Assembly (NCBI GenBank): GCA_014843695.1
Contig: CM026397.1
Span: 38,327,952 to 38,391,951, forward strand
Direction of reading: 5' to 3'
Length of the DNA stretch: 64,000 nt
From: Archivesica marissinica
Lineage: Eukaryota > Mollusca > Bivalvia > Venerida > Vesicomyidae
Shown here: piece after piece, positions 1-12,538 of the stretch
Layout: every line of letters begins with the position of its first letter
Numbering within the stretch: position 1 is the stretch's first letter
Translations under genes and position numbers: made by a program
The notes under the pieces: model-generated
Seen by the model: the letters and a program-made list of their open reading frames with translations, nothing else
The model's database searches: none
Told to the model about the DNA's origin: nothing

Positions 1-3000
1 ATGTACTTGCGGTCACTCACATGAACCAAGTGAAACGACCAAAATGTACTTGCGGTCACGTCACATGAACCAAGTAAAATAACCAAAATGTACTTGCGGT
101 CACGTCACATGAACCAAGTGAAACGACCAAAATGTACTTGCGGTCACGTCACATGAACCAAGTGAAACGACCAAATTGTACTTGCGGTCACGTCACATGA
201 ACCAAGTGAAATGACCAAAATGTACTTGCAGTCACATCACATGAACCAAGTGAAACGACCAAAATGTACTTGCGGTCACGTCACATGAACCAAGTGAAAG
301 GACCAAAATGTACTTGCGGTCACTCACATGAACCAAGTGAAACGACCAAAATGTACTTGCAGTCACGTCACATGAACCAAGTGAAATGACCAAAATGTAC
401 TTGCGGTCACGTCACATGAACCAAGAGAAATGACCAAAATGTACTTGCGGTCACTCACATGAACCAAGTGAAACGACCAAAATGTACTTGCGGTCACGTC
501 ACATGAACCAAGTGAAACGACCAAAATGTACTTGCAGTCACATCACATGAACCAAGTGAAACGACCGAAATGTACTTGCGGTCACGTCACATGAACCAAG
601 TGAAACGACCAAAATGTACTTGCAGTCACGTCACATGAACCAAGTGAAACGACCAAAATGTACTTGCGGTCACTCACATGAACCAAGTGAAACGACATAA
701 ATGTACTTGCGGTCACTCACATGAACCAAGTGAAACGACATAAATGTACTTGCAGTCACGTCACATGAACCAAGTGAAACGACCAAAATGTACTTGCGGT
801 CACGTCACATGAACCAAGTGAAACGACCAAAATGTACTTGCGGTCACTCACATGAACCAAGTGAAATGACCAAAATGTACTTGCGGTCACGTCACATGAA
901 CCAAGTGAAACGACCAAAATGTACTTGCGGTCACGTCACATGAACCAAGTGAAACGACCAAAATGTACTTGCGGTCACGTCACATGAACCAAGTGAAACG
1001 ACCAAAATGTACTTGCGGTCACATGAACCAAGTGAAAGGACCAAAATGTACTTGCGGTCACGTCACATGAACCAAGTGAAAGGACCAAAATGTACTTGCG
1101 GTCACTCACATGAACCAAGTGAAACGACCAAAATGTACTTGCAGTCACGTCACATGAACCAAGTGAAATGACCAAAATGTACTTGCGGTCACGTCACATG
1201 AACCAAGAGAAATGACCAAAATGTACTTGCGGTCACTCACATGAACCAAGTGAAACGACCAAAATGTACTTGCGGTCACGTCACATGAACCAAGTGAAAC
1301 GACCAAAATGTACTTGCAGTCACATCACATGAACCAAGTGAAACGACCAAAATGTACTTGCGGTCACGTCACATGAACCAAGTGAAACGACCAAAATGTA
1401 CTTGCAGTCACGTCACATGAACCAAGTGAAACGACCAAAATGTACTTGCGGTCACTCACATGAACCAAGTGAAACGACATAAATGTACTTGCAGTCACGT
1501 CACATGAACCAAGTGAAACGACCAAAATGTACTTGCGGTCACGTCACATGAACCATGTGAAACAACCAAAATGTACTTGCGGTCACTCACATGAACCAAG
1601 TGAAATGACCAAAATGTACTTGCGGTCACGTCACATGAACCAAGTGAAACGACCAAAATGTACTTGCGGTCACGTCACATGAACCAAGTGAAACGACCAA
1701 AATGTACTTGCGGTCACGTCACATGAACCAAGTGAAACGACCAAAATGTACTTGCGGTCACATGAACCAAGTGAAACGACCATAATGTACTTGCGGTCAC
1801 GTCACATGAACCAAGTGAAACGACCAAAATGTACTTGCGGTACGTCACATGAACCAAGTGAAACGACCAAAATGTACTTGCAGTCACATCACATGAACCA
1901 AGTGAAACGACCAAAATGTACTTGCGGTCATGTCACATGAACCAAGTGAAATGACCAAAATGTACTTGCGGTCACGTCACATGAACCAAGTGAAACGACC
2001 AAAATGTACTTGCGGTCACGTCACATGAACCAAGTGAAACGACCAAAATGTACTTGCAGTCACATCACATGAACCAAGTGAAACGACCGAAATGTACTTG
2101 CGGTCACGTCACATGAACCAAGTGAAACGACCAAAATGTACTTGCAGTCACGTCACATGAACCAAGTGAAACGACCAAAATGTACTTGCGGTCACTCACA
2201 TGAACCAAGTGAAACGACATAAATGTACTTGCGGTCACTCACATGAACCAAGTGAAACGACATAAATGTACTTGCAGTCACGTCACATGAACCAAGTGAA
2301 ACGACCAAAATGTACTTGCGGTCACGTCACATGAACCAAGTGAAACGACCAAAATGTACTTGCGGTCACTCACATGAACCAAGTGAAATGACCAAAATGT
2401 ACTTGCGGTCACGTCACATGAACCAAGTGAAACGACCAAAATGTACTTGCGGTCACGTCACATGAACCAAGTGAAACGACCAAAATGTACTTGCGGTCAC
2501 GTCACATGAACCAAGTGAAAGGACCAAAATGTACTTGCGGTCACTCACATGAACCAAGTGAAACGACCAAAATGTACTTGCAGTCACGTCACATGAACCA
2601 AGTGAAATGACCAAAATGTACTTGCGGTCACGTCACATGAACCAAGAGAAATGACCAAAATGTACTTGCGGTCACTCACATGAACCAAGTGAAACGACCA
2701 AAATGTACTTGCGGTCACGTCACATGAACCAAGTGAAACGACCAAAATGTACTTGCAGTCACATCACATGAACCAAGTGAAACGACCAAAATGTACTTGC
2801 GGTCACGTCACATGAACCAAGTGAAACGACCAAAATGTACTTGCAGTCACTCACATGAACCAAGTGAAACGACCAAAATGTACTTGCAGTCACGTCACAT
2901 GAACCAAGTGAAACGACCAAAATGTACTTGCGGTCACGTCACATGAACCAAGTGAAACGACCAAAATGTACTTGCGGTCACGTCACATGAACCAAGTGAA

Positions 3001-5168
3001 ACGACCAAAATGTACTTGCGGTCACGTCACATGAACCAAGTGAAACGACCAAAATGTACTTGCGGTCACGTCACATGAACCAAGTGAAACGACCAAAATG
3101 TACTTGCGGTACGTCACATGAACCAAGTGAAACGACCAAAATGTACTTGCAGTCACATCACATGAACCAAGTGAAACGACAAAATGTACTTGCGGTCACG
3201 TCACATGAACCAAGTGAAATGACCAAAATGTACTTGCGGTCACGTCACATGAACCAAGTGAAACGACCAAAATGTACTTGCAGTCACGTCACATGAACCA
3301 AGTGAAACAACCAAAATGTACTTGCGGTCACTTCACATGAACCAAGTGAAACGACCAAAATGTACTTGCGGTCACGTCACATGAACCAAAAACACCAAAA
3401 CCACCACCACCACCCGTCACATGAACCAAGTGAAACGACCAAAATGTCCATGCAGTTACGTCACATGAACCAAGTGAAACGACCAAAATGTACTTGCAGT
3501 CACTCACATGAACCAAGTGAAACGACCAAAATGTACTTGCAGTCACTCACATGAACCAAGTGAAACGACCAAAATGTACTTGCGGTCACGTCACATGAAC
3601 CAAGTGAAACGACCAAAATGTACTTGCGGTCACGTCACATGAACCAAGTGAAACGACCAAAATGTACTTGCGGTCACGTCACATGAACCAAGTGAAACGA
3701 CCAAAATGTACTTGCGGTCACATCACATGAACCAAGTGAAACGACCAAAATGTACTTGCGGTCACGTCACATGAACCAAGTGAAACGACCAAAATGTACT
3801 TGCGGTCACGTCACATGAACCAAGTGAAACGACCAAAATGTACTTGCGGTCACTCACATGAACCAAGTGAAATGACCAAAATGTACTTGCGGTCACGTCA
3901 CATGAACCAAGTGAAACGACCAAAATGTACTTGCGGTCACTCACATGAACCAAGTGAAACAACCAAAATGTACTTGCGGTCACGTCACATGAACCAAGTG
4001 AAACGACCAAAATGTACTTGCGGTCAGGTCACATGAACCAAGTGAAACGACCAAAATGTACTTGCGGTCACGTCACATGAACCAAACAATCAAAATGTAC
4101 TTGCGGTCACGTCACATGAACCAAGTGAAACGACCAAAATGTACTTGCAGTCACATCACATGAACCAAGTGAAACGACCAAAATGTACTTGCGGTCACGT
4201 CACATGAACCAAGTGAAACGACCAAAATGTACTTGCAGTCACATCACATGAACCGAGTGAAACGACCAAAATGTACTTGCGGTCACGTCACATGAACCAA
4301 GTGAAACGACCAAAATGTACTTGCGGTCACATCACATGAACCAAGTGAAACGACCAAAATGTACTTGCGGTCACGCCACATGAACCAAGTGAAATGACCA
4401 AAATGTACTTGCGGTCACGTCATATGAACCAAGTGAAACGACCAAAATGTACTTGCAGTCACGTCACATGAACCAAGTGAAACGACCAAAATGTACTTGC
4501 GGTACATCACATGAACCAAGTGAAACGACCAAAATGTACTTGCAGTCACATCACATGAACCAAGTGAAACGACCAAAATGTACTTGCGGTCACGTCACAT
4601 GAACCAAGTGAAATGACCAAAATGTACTTGCGGTCACGTCACATGAACCAAGTGAAAGGACCAAAATGTACTTGCGGTCACTTCACATGAACCAAGTGAA
4701 ACGACCAATTTGTCCATGCAGTCACGTCACATGAACCAAGTGAAACGACCAAAATGTACTTGCGGTCACATCACATGAACCAAGTGAAACGACCAAAATG
4801 TACTTGCGGTCACGTCACATGAACCAAGTGAAATGACCAAAATGTACTTGCGGTCACGTCATATGAACCAAGTGAAACGACCAAAATGTACTTGCAGTCA
4901 CGTCACATGAACCAAGTGAAACGACCAAAATGTACTTGCGGTACATCACATGAACCAAGTGAAACGACCAAAATGTACTTGCAGTCACATCACATGAACC
5001 AAGTGAAACGACCAAAATGTACTTGCGGTCACGTCACATGAACCAAGTGAAATGACCAAAATGTACTTGCGGTCACGTCACATGAACCAAGTGAAACGAC
5101 CAAAATGTACTTGCGGTCACATCACATGAACCAATCAAAATGTACTAGCTGTCATGTCACACATGAAC
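1..5168. repeat. 44-bp minisatellite array (about 115-120 copies), continuing off the left edge
   Basis: Unit begins ATGTACTTGCGGTCACGTCA and continues to the next ATGTACTTGC after 44 bp. Variants of 43 bp (one base lost after GGTCAC) and shorter units occur. Substitutions at a few positions (cGGTC/cAGTC, CACGTC/CACATC, aaACGAC/aaATGAC) recur in blocks, indicating block duplications. One unit is interrupted by an A/CCA-rich stretch near 3388-3416. Open frames here are by-products of the repeat. Each unit contains an ATF/CREB-like TGACGTGA on the minus strand. Confidence 0.97.
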
Positions 5169-5175
5169 TTTATAT

Positions 5176-5345
5176 GACGATTGCGAATGTAGCTGTAACA
5201 ACATATATTAATCACTCTCGTTTGGGACTGATGAAAGCGTATACACGTGGTCCTTCGTGTGGGAGGAAACCGGAGAAAGCCCACCTCTCACATACTTCCC
5301 GGTTCGAGGATCAAACCCAGGATGCATTAGTGAGAAGCGAGTGTG
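5176..5345 (-). mobile_element. SINE fragment (family 2), reverse
   Basis: Reverse copy of the tRNA-headed SINE seen complete at 45487-45718: shared parts are the ATTAATC tail boundary, the ACCGGAGAAA block, the GGTTCGAGGATCAAACCC box-B region and GAGAAGCGAG. The 5' part with box A is missing. Confidence 0.7.
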
Positions 5346-5445
5346 TTAATTTTGTAGCCAATTACAGTAGAAGCGTTGTCTAATGAAACGATATCGATCA
5401 CCGGTTCATGACTGTTGATTCGATAACGATGCCCACTTTTAAATA

Positions 5446-6097
5446 TAGTCAAACCTGTCTTAAGCAGCCAGCCAAGGGAATCATAGAAAGTGGCTGCTTA
5501 GCACAGTTGGCTGCTTAATAGTGGGTAAATGTATAATAAAACAACCGATTGGGAAACTGGCTGCTTAATACAGGTTGGCTGCTTAATGGAGGTGACCACT
5601 AACACAGGTTTGACTGTAGAGATGACCACTAACACAGGTTTGACTGTAGAGGTGACCACTAACACAGGTTTGACTGTAGAGGTGACCACTAACACAGGTT
5701 TGACTGTAGAGGTGACCACTAACACAGGTTTGACTGTAGAGGTGACCACTAACACAGGTTTGACTGTAGAGGTGACCACTAACACAGGTTTGACTGTAGA
5801 GGTGACCACTAACACAGGTTTGACTGTAGAGGTGACCACTAACACAGGTTTGACTGTAGAGGTGACCACTAACACAGGTTTGACTGTAGAGGTGACCACT
5901 AACACAGGTTTGACTGTAGAGGTGACCACTAACACAGGTTTGACTGTAGAGGTGACCACTAACACAGGTTTGACTGTAGAGGTGACCACTAACACAGGTT
6001 TGACTGTAGAGGTGACCACTAACACAGGTTTGACTGTAGAGGTGACCACTAACACAGGTTTGACTGTAGAGGTGACCACTAACACAGGTTTGACTGC
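5446..6097. mobile_element. Inverted-repeat element (CAGTCAAACCTGT family) with internal 30-bp expansion
   Basis: Starts TAGTCAAACCTGTCTTAAGC and ends in AACACAGGTTTGACTG, an inverted terminal match. The interior alternates GCTGCTTAATA and GAGGT blocks found in other copies (44836, 53773). The right terminus is amplified into the array at 5588-6097. Confidence 0.75.
5588..6097. repeat. 30-bp minisatellite, about 17 nearly perfect copies
   Basis: Unit GAGGTGACCACTAACACAGG plus TTTGACTGTA. Copies are identical apart from one base in the first, so expansion is recent. The period is divisible by three, which makes open frames on both strands (TVKPVLVVTS repeats); these are not taken as genes. 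Confidence 0.95.
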
Positions 6098-6344
6098 ATC
6101 AATAAGAAACATACAAAAGTTTCGTCCCGATTGGTTGTTGATATTATACGACCAGAGTCGACCACCGATGAAACCGGCTGCATTATCTGCACAGCTGACA
6201 TAGTGACACTTATTTAACCTTTACTCCATAATAGAAGAGGTCAAATACTCATGTTATCTCCATACTTGCTGATAAACAGCCACACGGTACTGCATACTCA
6301 ATAATCAACATTGATGGGAATAGATAATGAGTTGGAGTATACGG

Positions 6345-6582
6345 CTAACCCTTAAACCTGACAATCACAACTAAAGTCCGCTTTTGCAAACAGCATAGAG
6401 TCAGATCAGACACACCATCTGATCAGGATCTATGCTGTTTACTATTCGGATAGTGGAGCTAAACCACTTGTCTGAATAGCAACCAACATAGATATTGATC
6501 AGACGCGCCTTTACGTCGTGGCTGATCTGGATCTATGTTGTTTGCACATTCTGTCCAATTCATTTGGCAGGTTAAGGGTTAA
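6345..6582. mobile_element. Triple-hairpin repeat element, copy 1
   Basis: Termini TAACCCTTAAACCTG and CAGGTTAAGGGTTA are inverted. Inside are three consecutive stem-loops: GCAAACAGCATAGAG with TATGCTGTTTAC, TATTCGGATA with CTGAATAG, and AACATAGAT..TGATCAGA with CTGATCTGGATCTATGTTG. No coding capacity; MITE-like. Confidence 0.8.
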
Positions 6583-7635
6583 GAAATTCATTGAAATTTT
6601 GTCTGTGGCATTTCCTAAAAGTTTCTATTTTCCAAAATGTTGACCAAACTCCATGAAAATGTACAATTCCAATAGTATGGGACATGTTTGTTCTCAAAAT
6701 AGTGGTCAACTATATCCGAGTCACATAATATATGAATCGATATAATTGATGCATTGTCGATATTTTAGTCTCCATATATCGATACAAAAATTGTTAAAAG
6801 ATTTCTCGTTGCAATAATAAAATGGAATGGTTTTTACATGTAATAAAATGTAGCATGGAATTATAACAGTTATTATATTAAAATAATACAAGTAAAATAT
6901 TTCACATAGGGTATCGAGAGAAAAAATGTTATTGCACAAGAATATCATTAGCCTGGGAACAGACGTTGATATATTTTGTCTTGTCGATCATAAAAATATA
7001 TTTATTGAACACCCAAACCGTTAATTGAGCCGTATTGAGTTTCTGATAATATCAACGCCTGGGGAAACCTGAGGTGTATTCCATGTAATTATGGATTATC
7101 ATTAATCCTATTTATAGGCATATTAGCATGTGACATAATTAATGACATGATTTGAAAGCAGGGCACTGCATATGTTGATGAAACTATATTTGTCCGCCAT
7201 TTTTTACAGATCATCGAAAGTGTAATTTTTTTAAAAAGTACAGTGCATCTGATTTGACTTTTTTGCTCAAGATTAACTGTTATTCATCGTCCTTACTTCA
7301 TTTAGGCCGAATCGATCCATTACCACAGAAGCATAATACCATATATTCCCAGCCATAAGTCAATCTCGGCCATAAGTCGAGGGTCAAATTTTGGGTGAAA
7401 AAGCTGATTTTAAGCGGGATCCTTCCATATGTCGAGGGTACTTTGTGGACTTATAACATACGTTACGAATTAACACCTGCAAAAATGTGGGTATATGTAG
7501 ATGTCACTACGTGCGCAAATCAGGTTCCCCCAGGCTGTTGTTTTTCCAGAAGTAAATAAGTGACAGACTGGAACCCAGGCTAGAGTATCATCATAATTAT
7601 CAATGTATATATAGTGTAAATATCCATCTTCAAAC
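6583..7635. other. AT-rich downstream intergenic sequence, no gene seen
   Basis: No exon, long frame or tandem array. A weak inverted pair (GACGTTGATAT near 6963 and ATATCAACG near 7050) and a palindromic GGCCATAAGTC motif near 7352-7375 suggest remnants of small elements. Confidence 0.5.
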
Positions 7636-7639
7636 TCGT

Positions 7640-7925
7640 TACAGATGGATCTGTAGTCCAGTGGTAACATGCTGGACTGGTAATCAAGGGATCGCAGGTT
7701 TGATCCCCCGTCTGACCCTAATAAAATTAACAGTCTTTCAGATGGGACATTAAACCGAGATCTTGTGTTGGTGCTTTACACCGTGCACGTAAAAGAACCA
7801 GAGGAGACTCTGGAATGGGTCTCTGTTGGTATCATTGCACTATCCTCCAAAAATCTAAAATGACTAATCTCTTCAGGAGGCGTCGCTCATATGGGCAACA
7901 GGTAGAGACGCTAAATAAACGTAAA
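7640..7925 (+). mobile_element. tRNA-derived SINE (family 1)
   Basis: tRNA-like head with box A (TGTAGTCCAGTGG) and box B (GGTTTGATCCC), then a conserved body (ACTCTGGAATGGGTCTCTG, CTATCCTCCAAAAAT, GGAGGCGTCGCTCATATGGG) and a tail CGCTAAATAAACG. Further copies at 24291, 61555 (reverse) and 63010 (reverse); the shared end block also closes 19661. Confidence 0.85.
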
Positions 7926-8147
7926 ACACACACTTCAAACTGGTTACAATATAATTGTAAAAATATGCATCCTCAAATTGGTCACTTTTATATCACAATA
8001 TAAATGTATGTTTCTGTATATTTCTCAATGTATATTACATGTATCCTGATAAATAAATATGTTTAAACCAAATTGGTCACTGGCAATAAATAGTGTAACT
8101 ATGCATATAAGAATATGGTTAGTTAAAAGAACAGGTCATTGCGACAT

Positions 8148-8149
<2 letters not shown>

Positions 8150-8198
<49 letters not shown>
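8150..8198. repeat. (TA)n microsatellite
   Basis: About 24 uninterrupted TA dinucleotides. Confidence 0.95.
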
Positions 8199-8202
<4 letters not shown>

Positions 8203-8649
8203 TCTTACAGGTCTTGTGATTTCATACCATATTTTACATAAACAAGTTTTGGAATTCCAACACAAGTTTCATAAAATAAGGTATGAAATGATCACGAGTG
8301 TAAAATCCTTTTTATCACATTACAAAAGCATGTTTTAATAAATAACGTTGCTACATTCATTTTGGCGTGAAGACTCTAAATCATCGTTTGTCTTACCATT
8401 AACGTTATGTACCAATTCAAATGGAAATATGCATACTTTAAAGTTTAATTTACAAATTATAGGGATTATTCTATCAACCAATCAGAATCATTCCAGGTGT
8501 TATGACACGTGTGTACATATAACAAAATATGTGATGGCTGTATGAAACTGAATACAAGCCAAGTTATGTGATAAATTTCGATATGTTATAAATCCTTCAT
8601 ATTCTTTGTTCAATGATTGTGGAATAAAAAAAATACAAAAGACACTGAC

Positions 8650-9120
8650 CTATACCATGAAGGTGAATGGTCAGTTATCAAGGTGATCATCACTCATGAA
8701 GGTGAATGGTCAGTTATCAAGGTGATCATCACTCATGAAGGTGAATGGTCAGTTATCAAGGTCATCAAAACTTATGAAGGTGAATGGTCAGTTATCAAGG
8801 CCATCATCACTCATGAAGAGGAAAGGTCAGTTATCAAGGTCATCATCACTCATGAAGGTGAAAGGTCAGTTAACAAGGTCATGATCACTCATGAAGGTGA
8901 ATGGTCAGTTATCAAGGCCATCATCACTCATGAAGATGAAAGGTCAGTTATCAAGGTCATCATCACTCACGAAGGTGAAAGGTCAGTTATCAAAGTCATC
9001 ATCACTCATGAAGGTGAAAGGTCAGTTATCAAGGTCATCATCACTCATGAAGGTGAAAGGTCAGTTATCAAGGTCATCATCACTCATGAAGGTGAACGGT
9101 CAGTTATCAAGGTCATCATC
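8650..9120. repeat. 39-bp minisatellite copied from the terminal exon (stop-codon region)
   Basis: About 12 units with GGTCAGTTATCAAGGTCATC on the plus strand, which is the reverse complement of the codons for DDDLDN and stop in the terminal exon. The first unit in gene orientation overlaps the true exon end (9100-9120); the rest lies in the presumed 3' UTR. Confidence 0.92.
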
Positions 9121-9201
9121 ACTGTAATATTCATCTAGCCGACTCTGTAATCTCTCCATCTTCATGCTATGACGTATCTTGTCTAGTTCTGCTAGTTCCT
9201 C
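9100..9201 (-). CDS. TBC1D2B: TBC1D2B-like terminal exon 16 (residues 655-687, stop)
   Basis: Acceptor TGTTGTAG; encodes EELAELDKIRHSMKMERLQS and ends YYSDDDLDN with TGA at 9102-9100. The helix then acidic tail resembles vertebrate homologues that end in an acidic stretch. The last seven codons and stop are the template of the 39-bp array that fills the presumed 3' UTR. Confidence 0.9.
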   Translation of the reverse strand, partial: EELAELDKIRHSMKMERLQSRLDEYYSDDDLDN

Positions 9202-9252
9202 CTACAACACATACAATGGAAGCTTTTACACTGATTATTGGTTTCTGCTATG

Positions 9253-9450
9253 GGGGTTAAAGTCGCACTCTCCAGCTGTTATTGGTGAGGAAGACCCCGA
9301 ATGCCCCTCCGAGCAGTATTTCAGGCACTGACGGGCATCCAGGTAGAACCACAAACCCTCTGCAAGCCAGTTGGATAGCTTCCTCACATGAAAGAATTCA
9401 ACATCCCCAGTAGGATTCGAACCTACAGCGGTGATGGGTAAGTAATATGC
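9253..9450 (-). mobile_element. SINE (family 5), reverse
   Basis: Shares CTCTCCAG..TTATTGGTG, GAGCAGTATTTCAGGCAC, GGTAGAACCA and a box-B-like GGATTCGAACC with copies at 22437 and 33800. Box B read on the minus strand. Confidence 0.7.
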
Positions 9451-9762
9451 GAGTGTCCCAATTTTTATGCCAGCATTTTAATAAAACATGCAAAAAGTGA
9501 TTTCCACACATTCATTTCTTTGATCTTATTGTTCGTTTCAGAGAAACGGAGCTACGTTTAGTCTAATCATATTCTATTGCTCGATTCGTTTTACATATAC
9601 ATGTGAATACAAAACATGACAAATTAAATAAAGGCAAACGGGTTAGGCCACAAGTTCTAGCAACATTAGTTACGGTCCTTCCCGAAAGCTACGGAGAGAG
9701 CCGAATGAAGACTATACTATCCTAGTCCAAATAAGAAGAATATACAATGTTCAAGTACATTA

Positions 9763-9904
9763 ACCTTAAAAGGCTGATCACAACTTGTTGCTTTTGCAAA
9801 CAACATAGAGCCAGATCAGACGGAACAGAATGTGCCATCTTGCAATCTGATCTGGATCTATGTTGTTTTGCATATTCCTTCAAATTTATTCGGCATTTAA
9901 GAGT
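9763..9904. mobile_element. Triple-hairpin repeat element, short copy 2
   Basis: Contains only the outer stem (CAAACAACATAGAGCCAGATC with GATCTGGATCTATGTTGTTTT) and inverted ends CCTTAAAA / TTTAAGAGTTAA. Confidence 0.7.
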
Positions 9905-9949
9905 TAAAATTGCTAAAAAAATGGATTTCTTTGCTTCAATACTTGGGTA

Positions 9950-10735
9950 GGAGGTATTGGGTTTTTTTTGTTTTTTTTGTGAAGCTCAGCGGCTTCGTTT
10001 ATTTTATATCAATAAGTATGTACACATTATATCAAAACAGTTCAATATATTCAAACAGATTTCAATAACATTGCAATTTATAATATGCATGTGAAAGAGG
10101 ATGAACTGGTTTTTATTACCATGAAGTCAGGAACTTCGTTTAACATAATTATTTTATAAATCATTACAATAAACTTTTAGAAGTCTAGTATTTTAGAAGA
10201 AGTATCAAAAGTCTTATGTTTTTTTTAAACAACCCATCATCCAGCTTACAAAGAAACGAAATATGAAGCGAGGATATTAGGACATTTATATAATGCAAAC
10301 CATACATCCGGCCTGATAAGAATTTCTAATAATGAACCAAAACTATTAGGTTATTCTAATAGGCTGATGATGAACAATATGCTATTATGAAATTGTCGTA
10401 GTAACGATGTTAGCTTTTTCTTTCAGGTAAACATATAAAAAATTAAACTCATGTACAAATAGGTTTCTAATGTCAAGAGGAGTCGTTCTCTTTTCACTTT
10501 GGTAGTAAGATTTATATAAACAGAATATAACTAAATCTAGTATAATGTTAACATCATTATAGTATTCTGATTCCATTTTATATCCAATCACAATATTATA
10601 TAAAGTATTCATATTCTTGTTGATTCCACACATTGCAAATCTATTGTTTATTGGTATTAGTTTTTTAGCAAATGTATTTCAAAAAATTGCGAGTCATTTT
10701 GAACAGGATTATAACTGTAAGAAATCCAAATACAG
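9950..10735. other. AT-rich intron sequence, nothing recognised
   Basis: Poly-T tracts and scattered short frames without splice or homology support. Confidence 0.5.
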
Positions 10736-10737
10736 CT

Positions 10738-10983
10738 TAACCCATTTCATTCTGGATACATTTAAAGGCTTTTGCAAACAACATAGATCCAGATCAGCCA
10801 CAGCGTGACGCTGCGTGCTGATCAGGATCTATGTTGTTTGCTACATAGCCAAGTGTCTTAGCAAGATCATCTGAATAGCAAACAGCATAGAGCCTGATCA
10901 GACGGCACGTTCCGTGGCAGCTGATCTGGCTCTATGTTCTTTGCAAATACTGTTTGAACGACATCCAAAATCCAATGGGTTAA
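10738..10983. mobile_element. Triple-hairpin repeat element, variant copy 3
   Basis: Same GCAAACAACATAGATCCAGATC and GATCTGGCTCTATG stems, but the ends are TAACCCATT / AATGGGTTAA and the middle hairpin differs (CATAGCCAAGTG). The same variant is inverted at 60580. Confidence 0.75.
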
Positions 10984-11079
10984 CTGCTATGTCGCTATCA
11001 ACGTCGTCGATTATCATATACATGCAGTCAAATCTGTCAGTTACTTGGTGTTGAATGGGTTAATCCATGGCAGTGATGA

Positions 11080-11180
11080 AACATGGCTTGCTTAGTCAAG
11101 GTGGCTGTTCAATAATAAGCTAATTGTTGAATAAATTGTCACATGTTGTCTCTGGCTGCTTAATACAGGGTGCTTTGTCA
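11080..11180. mobile_element. CAGTCAAACCTGT-family fragment
   Basis: Degenerate remnants of the element: GGCTGTTCAATAATA and GGCTGCTTAATACAGG. Confidence 0.5.
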
Positions 11181-11231
11181 AAAACAATATAATGCACTGT
11201 TTCTTCAATGTGAGAGCAAACAATCGGTTAC

Positions 11232-11309
11232 CTTAATGTCTTGCAGATGTAGTTGTCTCCTGTTGGCTAGAAATCTCATAGGGAATGGGTTAATCCAGTT
11301 GAAAGCAAA
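11232..11309 (-). CDS. TBC1D2B: TBC1D2B-like exon 15 (residues 629-654)
   Basis: Acceptor TTTCAG, donor AAG/GTAACC; 78 nt, phase 0. Encodes FAFNWINPFPMRFLANRRQL then HLQDIK. NPFP followed by NRR..HL is a conserved post-TBC motif of TBC1D2B. The acceptor and the first 42 nt of this exon are the core of the 50-bp array that lies upstream (11268-12378), so only the last copy carries the whole exon. Confidence 0.93.
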
Positions 11310-12378
11310 CTGAAACATAGAAATCTCATAGGGAATGGGTTAATCCAGTTGAAAGCAAACTGAAATATAGAAATCTCATAGGGAATGGGTTAATCCGGTT
11401 GAAAGCAAACTGAAATATAGAAATCTCATAGGGAATGGGTTAATCCGGTTGAAAGCAAACTGAAACATAGAAATCTCATAGGGAATGGGTTAATCCGGTT
11501 GAAAGCAAACTGAAATATAGAAATCTCATAGGGAATGGGTTAATCCGGTTGAAAGCAAACTGAAACATAGAAATCTCATAGGGAATGGGTTAATCCGGTT
11601 GAAAGCAAACTGAAATATAGAAATCTCATAGGGAATGGGTTAATCCGGTTGAAAGCAAACTGAAATATAGAAATCTCATAGGGAATGGGTTAATCCGGTT
11701 GAAAGCAAACTGAAACATAGAAATCTCATAGGGAATGGGTTAATCCGGTTGAAAGCAAACTGAAATATAGAAATCTCATAGGGAATGGGTTAATCCAGTT
11801 GAAAGAAAACTGAAACATAGAAATCTCATAGGGAATGGGTTAATCCAGTTGAAAGCAAACTGAAATATAGAAATCTCATAGGGAATGGGTTAATCCAGTT
11901 GAAAGCAAACTGAAACATAGAAATCTCATAGGGAATGGGTTAATCCAGTTGAAAGCAAACTGAAACATAGAAATCTCATAGGGAATCCAGTTGAAAGCAA
12001 ACTGAAATATAGAAATCTCATAGGGAATCCAGTTGAAAGCAAACTGAAATATAGAAATCTCATAGGGAATGGGTTAATCCGGTTGAAAGCAAACTGAAAT
12101 ATAGAAATCTCATAGGGAATGGGTTAATCCAGTTGAAAGCAAACTGAAATATAGAAATCTCATAGGGAATCCAGTTGAAAGCAAACTGAAATATAGAAAT
12201 CTCATAGGGAATCCAGTTGAAAGCAAACTGAAATATAGAAATCTCATAGGGAATCCAGTTGAAAGCAAACTGAAATATAGAAATCTCATAGGGAATGGGT
12301 TAATCCAGTTGAAAGCAAACTGAAATATAGAAATCTCATAGGGAATGGGTAAATCCAGTTGAAAGAAAACTGAAATAT
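11268..12378. repeat. 50-bp minisatellite spanning the acceptor of exon 15
   Basis: About 22 units; most 50 bp, some 42 bp (loss of GGGTTAAT). In gene orientation each unit reads TTTCAG, the acceptor, then TTTGCTTTCAACTGGATTAA and on to AGATTTCT, the first 14 codons of exon 15. Only the copy at 11232-11309 continues into the complete exon. Confidence 0.95.
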
Positions 12379-12538
12379 AATCTCATAAGTCAGAAATGGC
12401 TGGCCCTTTAAATATGGGTGACACTATAATAAACACACACATGACCAGTCTCAGTCCCTGTTGATCCAGACATGTAAATATCACCCACCATACATAGCCT
12501 CAGTGGTGTCAACATCCAGTACTGGATACACCAGTTTG

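Noticed and set aside
1..5168. CRISPR array
   Set aside because: No unique spacers of constant length between repeats; whole units are repeated, and the context is eukaryotic.
5498..6203. Frames of over 200 codons on both strands with a 10-residue repeat
   Set aside because: Product of a perfect 30-bp minisatellite inside a mobile element.
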